Source: Brachynemurus nebulosus
Lineage: Eukaryota > Arthropoda > Insecta > Neuroptera > Myrmeleontidae
Assembly: GCA_035578155.1 (NCBI GenBank)
Contig: JAPWDM010000024.1
Location: forward strand, 4,338,961-4,402,960
Length of the DNA stretch: 64,000 bases
Direction: 5' to 3'
The stretch's first letter is position 1. The number at the start of each line of letters is the position of its first letter. This document shows, piece after piece, positions 58,853-64,000 of the stretch. The notes beneath the pieces were generated by a model. The model had not been told where the DNA came from. It saw nothing but the letters and a program-made list of their open reading frames with translations, and searched no databases. A program made the position numbers and the translations under genes.

Positions 58853-61800
58853 TCAGTAATTTAACGAGTAATGTCCCCATGCTAAAGTATCCGTTTCCCC
58901 CTCCACAATATGTCGTTTCGTATCGTACGGGCTGAGCGCCACCTTGTTCTGAGTTACACTATACACGTTATGTTTTTTCGATTGTATCAGGTTTTGTTGT
59001 CGGTTTATGATTGTATTGTGTTTTAGACAGTCCACGTAATCGTTGAAAGTTATCGTTTTCTTAATCACAGAGTTCTTTACACCTTTCGCTTTCTTCGTGT
59101 GATCCTCGCCGTCCACTTGACAACTATACATTTTCGATCTTAAGCCCACAAATTTTGTAAAGATTCGACCATTTAGCTCATCCTTCATTAACCCGGGTAT
59201 TTTCTTATTGACTCTTGGCATGTTATATTGATTATCCGCGTTGTAATCCGACGTATCGAAGTATTGAATATCTCGTTTCATTATTTCGTAAATATCTGGG
59301 CATTTTATCTCGTAAATCAATGAATCCGTGTCTGTGTAGAGTAATTTGCTATTGTTCCCGAACGTTGGCTGTATGTAGTTGTAATGAAAATCGTAGACAC
59401 ATGTTTTCGAAATATCCAGAATTGCTTGCCCGACGTATATTGGTTTGTTCATAAACACTTCCGTTTTCCGTAGTTCGACTGCGATAAGATTCTCGTCAAA
59501 TATGGTGCGGCTGTAGAAATTCGGTTTTGCTATCATAACTTCAGCACCATATCGTCCATACCATTTCGTTAACAGTTTCACAATCGAGTGTTTCCGTACA
59601 TTTTCCATCGTTTTCCCGAAGACCGCGTTGTTGAGTTGGTAAGTATTGTGACATTGCCCATCCATATAAGTTGTTCACGTCATAGTACATCAGGTATTTT
59701 GATTCCTCGTCCGGATCGTAGGTGTTCATATATTTATTGTTTGCTGTCGCGTATCGGTTACTACACTGGCTCAATCCACCTCGAATACCACGTTCAATGA
59801 ATAATAATTGGTCCACATCAGATATGAGTTCTAACTCTACTTTTGTATATTTTAAGGCTGCATCCCACGTAAGTCCCGGCGTCGTGTAGTAATGAGCAGG
59901 ATCCAATCCGTGTGTGCGCATGCACGTATCCCGAAAATTCTCGAAAACATCCGCGAGTAGTAGTATGTCCGTTTTCATATATAAATCCGAGTATTCTCCA
60001 ACCGTCTGTATGTTGAATGTATCCCAAACTTTTTGTGCGTGTGTATAGTCATCCATGGTGATATCGTTGTCGTTGAGTCGATTGTAGAATTTCTCCCGTG
60101 ATGGTAAACATGTTTCTTCCAATTTATCCCAGCCTGATATGTAGTCGTACGGAAAAACACCTTTGCGCGTAAGTAATTTGTAGTCGGTATCCGGAAATTG
60201 TGATTTAACTACGTTGAACTCGTTGAGATATGAAGATAATTTATCCAAACTTGATGCCATAAATCGGAAAGAGTCGATGAATCTAAATGTAATTTCGCTG
60301 CCCGTAACATGTTTAGTGAATGCAATATATCGTTCCTTGTTGATTGGTAGTAAGTCGACACGTCCCTCGAATGCTGTTGCTATATCCTTTATTACGAAAT
60401 GTGCATCATAACCACTCAAGTTGTGGAATACAACAGGAATCATATGGAAATCCTTATAATTCAAGTTGCATCCCTTGTGCGCAGGTCCATTGTATTCGCC
60501 GGTGAAGTGGTTATGATTACGAACCACAATATCCTCAGGTTTGAATGGTTTCTCGCAGATGTGGCACCCGGTACTTCGTTGTTTAAGTTGCTGTTGTTCC
60601 TCTGGTGTTAACTCGTTCATTGGTATTATGTTGTCATATATGGGTTCCAAGATATTTTCACGTAACGTTGCCAGTTCTTCCGCGAACCATTTTTCGCAAT
60701 TTGGTCCGCGGTATGATCTATAGTAGCTTAACTGGTTGTTGTAGGAGCAGTGAAAGTAGTAACCGATACTGTATGCCCGATGTTGTTGATACGTTGTCGT
60801 GTTTTTCCGATTTTCGTTATCCGTCACAGGTTGCAAGAATGATTCGACGTCCGCGTAAATTATAAATGGAACACGTTTTTTGTTGCTATAATTCTTGAAC
60901 GATATGTATTTGCTTTTCCCTTCTGGCATTATCACCCGACAGTTGTTCATATTCACGTAGTCTTCAGTATGTTTTATCAGTTTATCTTCTGTACGAAAGT
61001 AATTCAGGCATCGATCACAAATGTAATGGCGGTGGTCACGTTTTGATAATTGTCTTGATACAAGTCGCGATAAGTCCTTAATCCAGCAGAAATGGTAGCG
61101 TAAATCTTGATCGTTGTCCTGTTCGTTGTCCTCATCCTCGTAATACTCGTTCTGGATCATTAAAAGGTTTATGTGGTTTTGTTTCTTCTCTCTCGTTAGC
61201 GCAGCAGGTACGGTTTCAAAATGTCCAATTTGTTTCTTTAACACAAACACGTTGACTGATATTGTTGGGTTCTGTTTCTCGAATTTGCTCAGTTGTTGGA
61301 TTGTCATTGGAAACTGTATCCCGTCCAAGTTTAGTATCGTTGAGTAGTATGGGTACGATGATGTTCTTTCAGCATCTTTATTTGTTGGATAAAGTGCTGA
61401 TACCACTGCCCACGCGAAACAGGCGTCATCGTTGAAGTTCTCAATGTTGATACATGCTTTTTTAGTTTTTATTTCCTGTGGCAATTCGATGTAGCTTGAT
61501 CCACGGAAAGGTGTGTATTTGTTCACGTTCACGGCTAGGTTGATTATGCTTGATAAAGCCTATCCGCTTCCCGACTCGGTAAACTCGCTCAATTTTCTTA
61601 GAATTGGTTCCTGTATATGTTCCATGTAGCACTGTTTTAAGTTTGTTCCACGATCTATTATGATATTCGGTGTATTGAAGTGTTTCATGTCGTATTTATC
61701 CTCGTCACCATCAGTTTTCACAAATAACCCGCAAAACGTTGTGTTGACTTTTATCGTTAGGTATTGTTTCAGAATATTTTGTATTCGCCGAGTGAACATC

Positions 61801-62346
61801 GATGTAGCGTCGTCTAAAAAGTCCTTTGGCTCTATGTGTGTTATGTTGGTAACCACTCCCGTTCGTATTCGACTTGCAAATGCGGATTCCACGTCAGCCC
61901 ATTGAATTCTATCAGATCTTTTACGTTGATTTCGATTCATGCCGGCACCTGAAACAATCAACATAAAAAAAATTATTTATCAAATTTATAAAAAATCATT
62001 TAAAAAAAAAAAATTTTATTCAAAAAAACTTACCATGTTGATATATCAAAATTATAAAAAAAATCATTAAAAAATAAATTTATATTTGAAAAAACTTACC
62101 ATGTTTTCGTAGCGCCTTCATTCTGATTCGAAATCCTTTCATTTTTCCCGCACATGATTCAAAATGTTTGCGTTGTCCCAAGTTTTCCGCTCCACGAATT
62201 GCCTTGTTGATTAGTCTTATGTTGGTATTTGTATGTTTCATCCATTTTTCCAGTTCATCTGCATCCCGGGTATCCATTTCCAGTAATGATAGCGCGTTGC
62301 GTACATTTTCCACCATTCTAGTTGCCACGTCGTTTAATGAAGCCAT
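58853..62346 (-). pseudogene. Family B DNA polymerase, Polinton type, broken
   Basis: Exon 1 (62346-62100, 82 codons) is spliced in frame to exon 2 from 61948. The frame meets an in-frame TAG at 61562-61560 and then continues to about 59640. Features in order: a CxxC/H zinc-like region (ICDRC, about 61015), exonuclease I YADVES (about 60845), an HNH-like cluster (CHICEKPF, HNH, GCNLNYK; about 60570-60450), exonuclease II LSGYD (about 60410), exonuclease III YMKTD (about 59975), IRGGLSQ, and palm A DVNNLYG (about 59675). The frame shifts at about 59630-59645, directly into palm B (NNAVFGKTME) and palm C YTDTDS (about 59330). Palm A and B are normally over 100 residues apart, so a coding segment is missing. 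The enzyme should be inactive. Confidence 0.9.
61949..62099 (-). other. Intron 1 of the polymerase gene (151 nt)
   Basis: Donor G|GTAAGT at 62099 and acceptor TTTCAG ending at 61949. The phase is conserved across the junction (one base left over in exon 1). The intron is a ~68-bp tandem duplication (61965-62036 and 62037-62104), so a second copy of the donor sequence (CATGGTAAGT) lies inside it near 62034. Confidence 0.75.
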
Positions 62347-62434
62347 CGTTGTATTTTAATTTAAAAAAAAAATCTCGATACAAATTCTTGCAACAATAAC
62401 AATATTAACTGCTTGAAGTTTGTTGAAGAAGTGA

Positions 62435-62464
62435 TTTGAGGGAGCACGCAGACCTCAATTTATA
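62435..62464 (-). promoter_or_regulatory. Putative core promoter of the polymerase gene
   Basis: Minus-strand TATAAAT at 62464-62458 is followed by TCAAA at 62439-62435, about 26 bp downstream, giving a 5' UTR of about 90 nt. The initiator match is weaker than in the other genes of the element. Confidence 0.4.
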
Positions 62465-62559
62465 CGATTTTGACTGCTCGAAAAATTCTGGAGGGGAATC
62501 ACAAAAAATGCTGGCTCAGACTTTTTACAACGCAAATAACCGAAGGTCAAATGTCAAAT

Positions 62560-62830
62560 TCCGAGAAATTTATTTCGCATTTGAAACCTAATAAAAGAAT
62601 TGCTGACTAATCCTAAATAAACATTTTTTAAAATTAAACCTTATATAAACAAATTGAAAAAACCCCCGATTATTATCAGGCTATAAATTAAAAATTCCGA
62701 GAAAATTATTTCGTATTTGAGATCAAACAAAGAAATTGCTGTGTTGTCAAAATCTTAAATAAACATTTTTAAAATTAAAACATGTCTTATATAAATAAAT
62801 TAAAAAAATATCTGAGTATGAGTCAGCAAA
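62560..62830. repeat. Two diverged tandem copies of a ~135-bp repeat
   Basis: CCGAGAAATTTATTTCGCAT, AAGAATTGCTGACTAATCC and AAATAAACATTTTT blocks recur at about 62560 and 62695. It lies upstream of the polymerase promoter, next to the right TIR. Confidence 0.7.
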
Positions 62831-63077
62831 ATCTTAAATAAACACACAGCTATATTAATAATTTATGAGGACATTAATGTAAACAAATTTATTTGAATTC
62901 AACAAGTTGTGACATGTTTTTAAATAAAATTCCCCTCCGACTATGCTGTAAACATATCATGAAATTACAAACAGTTAGCTAAAAAAGCTTAAATAAACAA
63001 ACTCAAACCATATAAAAAGTCACGAGTTTATTTAATATATAAACAACTTATAAAGTGCTGACCACATATCCCCTGAG

Positions 63078-64000
63078 GTACAGCTGAAACCCAAATTTCC
63101 GGCAGTACAGTAGCGGTCTGAAATTTGGAGTCTGGACCCCGGAGTCTGAAATCTGGAGTCTGAAGTCATGATTGCGGCTAGCGCTTGGTACAGTGCCCCC
63201 ACAAAATTTAGCGGCCACCCCGTGGGTTAGGGTATTCCCCACATTTTTGACTTGGTAATGTACCTTTCGTTTAAAATGACGCAATTAAGGTAAGCGCGTG
63301 TTGGGGTTAAGGTTTGCACGTACAGTGCGCTTCAACAAGTGATCGGACACCTTTTTGGTCAGGGGGGCCCGCACTTTTGACACGGCAGTGTACCAAAAAT
63401 TTAAGTACAGTACGGCGTCAAAAGTTTGGGGCCACTCCTGGGTTAGGGTATACCCCACATTTTTTGACGTGATAGTTCGTTTAAGATGACGTAATTAAGG
63501 CAAGCGCGTGTTGGGGTCAAGGTTTGCACGTACAGTACGCTTCAAAAAGTGATCGGATACCTTTTTGGCCAGGGGGGGTCCACACTTTTGACACGGTAGT
63601 GTACCAAAAATTTAAGTACAGTACGGTGTCAAAAGTTTGGGGCCACCCCCGAGTTAGGGTAACCCCACATTTTTGACGTGGTAGTGTACCCCATCTATCA
63701 AATTGTGGCCCAAAATTCAGTCTGCGCATGCGTCGTGTACTTAAATTCAGTCTGCGCATGCGTTAGGTTTGGATGGTAATGGGTTAACACAAAATGAAAT
63801 TGTTATAAGTAAATTGTGATGACGCATAATGGGTTAACATAAATTAATTTGGTTGCTGGTGATGACTCACCTCTTAGGAATTTCAAGGCCAACAGTATGA
63901 GCGAGTGTTGGGTTCAAATGTCAACAACAAATTTTAAATACATGTACGTGCCAGGTCAAAGGTCAATTCATACACTAGGTACAGTAGGACCCCAAACTAC
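63078..64000. repeat. Right terminal inverted repeat (truncated by window end)
   Basis: Reverse complement of 53178-54100, including the tandem units and the two GCATGCGCAGACTGAATT copies. The outer about 80 bp and the flanking duplication lie beyond the window. Confidence 0.9.

Larger units (their letters stand above)
53098..64000. mobile_element. Polinton/Maverick-like element with ~1-kb TIRs (right end beyond window)
   Basis: Terminal inverted repeats (sum 117178) enclose about 9 kb with a family B DNA polymerase, an unrecognised 249-aa ORF, a frameshifted small ORF and a C2H2-finger ORF. Protein-primed polymerase plus long TIRs point to the Polinton/Maverick group. No integrase, packaging ATPase, protease or capsid ORF is visible, and the total is shorter than typical members. 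The outer left boundary at 53098 (AGTAGAATAGC) is provisional because the matching right end is cut off. Confidence 0.8.

Noticed and set aside
53419..63759. Identical short ORFs in the two TIRs (MRRLNLSTRRMRRLN and MRHFKRKVHYQ types)
   Set aside because: They are mirrored copies of tandem repeats within the TIR and cross repeat units without domain-like composition.

Overview
The window reads as AT-rich nuclear DNA of an arthropod, most likely an insect. The pointers are small introns (66 and 151 nt), core promoters with a TATA box about 30 bp upstream of a TCAGT-type initiator, long (AT)n runs, a nuclear tRNA-Thr gene, and layered remains of Penelope-like, Tc1/mariner, pogo, hAT and Polinton-like elements. 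The species cannot be named from sequence alone. No host protein-coding gene is certain; almost every supported coding region belongs to a mobile element.

Layout. 1-3372: a near-perfect 2.7-kb palindrome whose arms carry head-to-head copies of a single-C2H2-finger gene, separated by a minisatellite that reverses orientation at about 1200. 5505-5971: a small acidic ORF with a 5'-UTR intron. 7046-8683: a candidate TIR element. 11734-13275: a Tc1/mariner element with a broken transposase. 15630-20804: a Penelope-like retroelement with one intact 819-aa RT/GIY-YIG ORF, preceded by a truncated tandem copy that forms 1.72-kb near-identical pseudo-LTRs containing a hammerhead-like core. 21-39 kb: TIR elements, foldbacks, minisatellites and one tRNA-Thr(AGT). 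40-44.3 kb: a dense repeat nest with two long hairpins. 45.4-50 kb: a hAT MITE, then an inverted-repeat unit enclosing a foldback and a pogo element that is itself split by a hAT MITE. 52-52.7 kb: a decayed Myb/SANT-like gene. 53.1-64 kb: a Polinton/Maverick-like element with about 1-kb terminal inverted repeats, running off the window end.

How the parts fit. The Polinton-like element encodes a protein-primed-type family B DNA polymerase (one intron, one premature stop, and an apparent internal deletion between palm motifs A and B), an unrecognised 249-aa protein, a frameshifted 90-aa-plus reading frame, and a second member of the finger family found at the window start. No integrase, ATPase, protease or capsid gene is visible, so it looks non-autonomous or reduced.

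The most notable pattern is that both finger genes are paralogous across their length, and each sits about 85-105 bp downstream of a large tandem array. The two arrays are unrelated in sequence, yet both have a period matching whole turns of DNA (10-11 bp and 21 bp), and both are followed by a TATA/CAGT core promoter. This suggests a recurring module of a DNA-binding protein plus a helically phased array. Its role (origin, partition, autoregulation) is inference.
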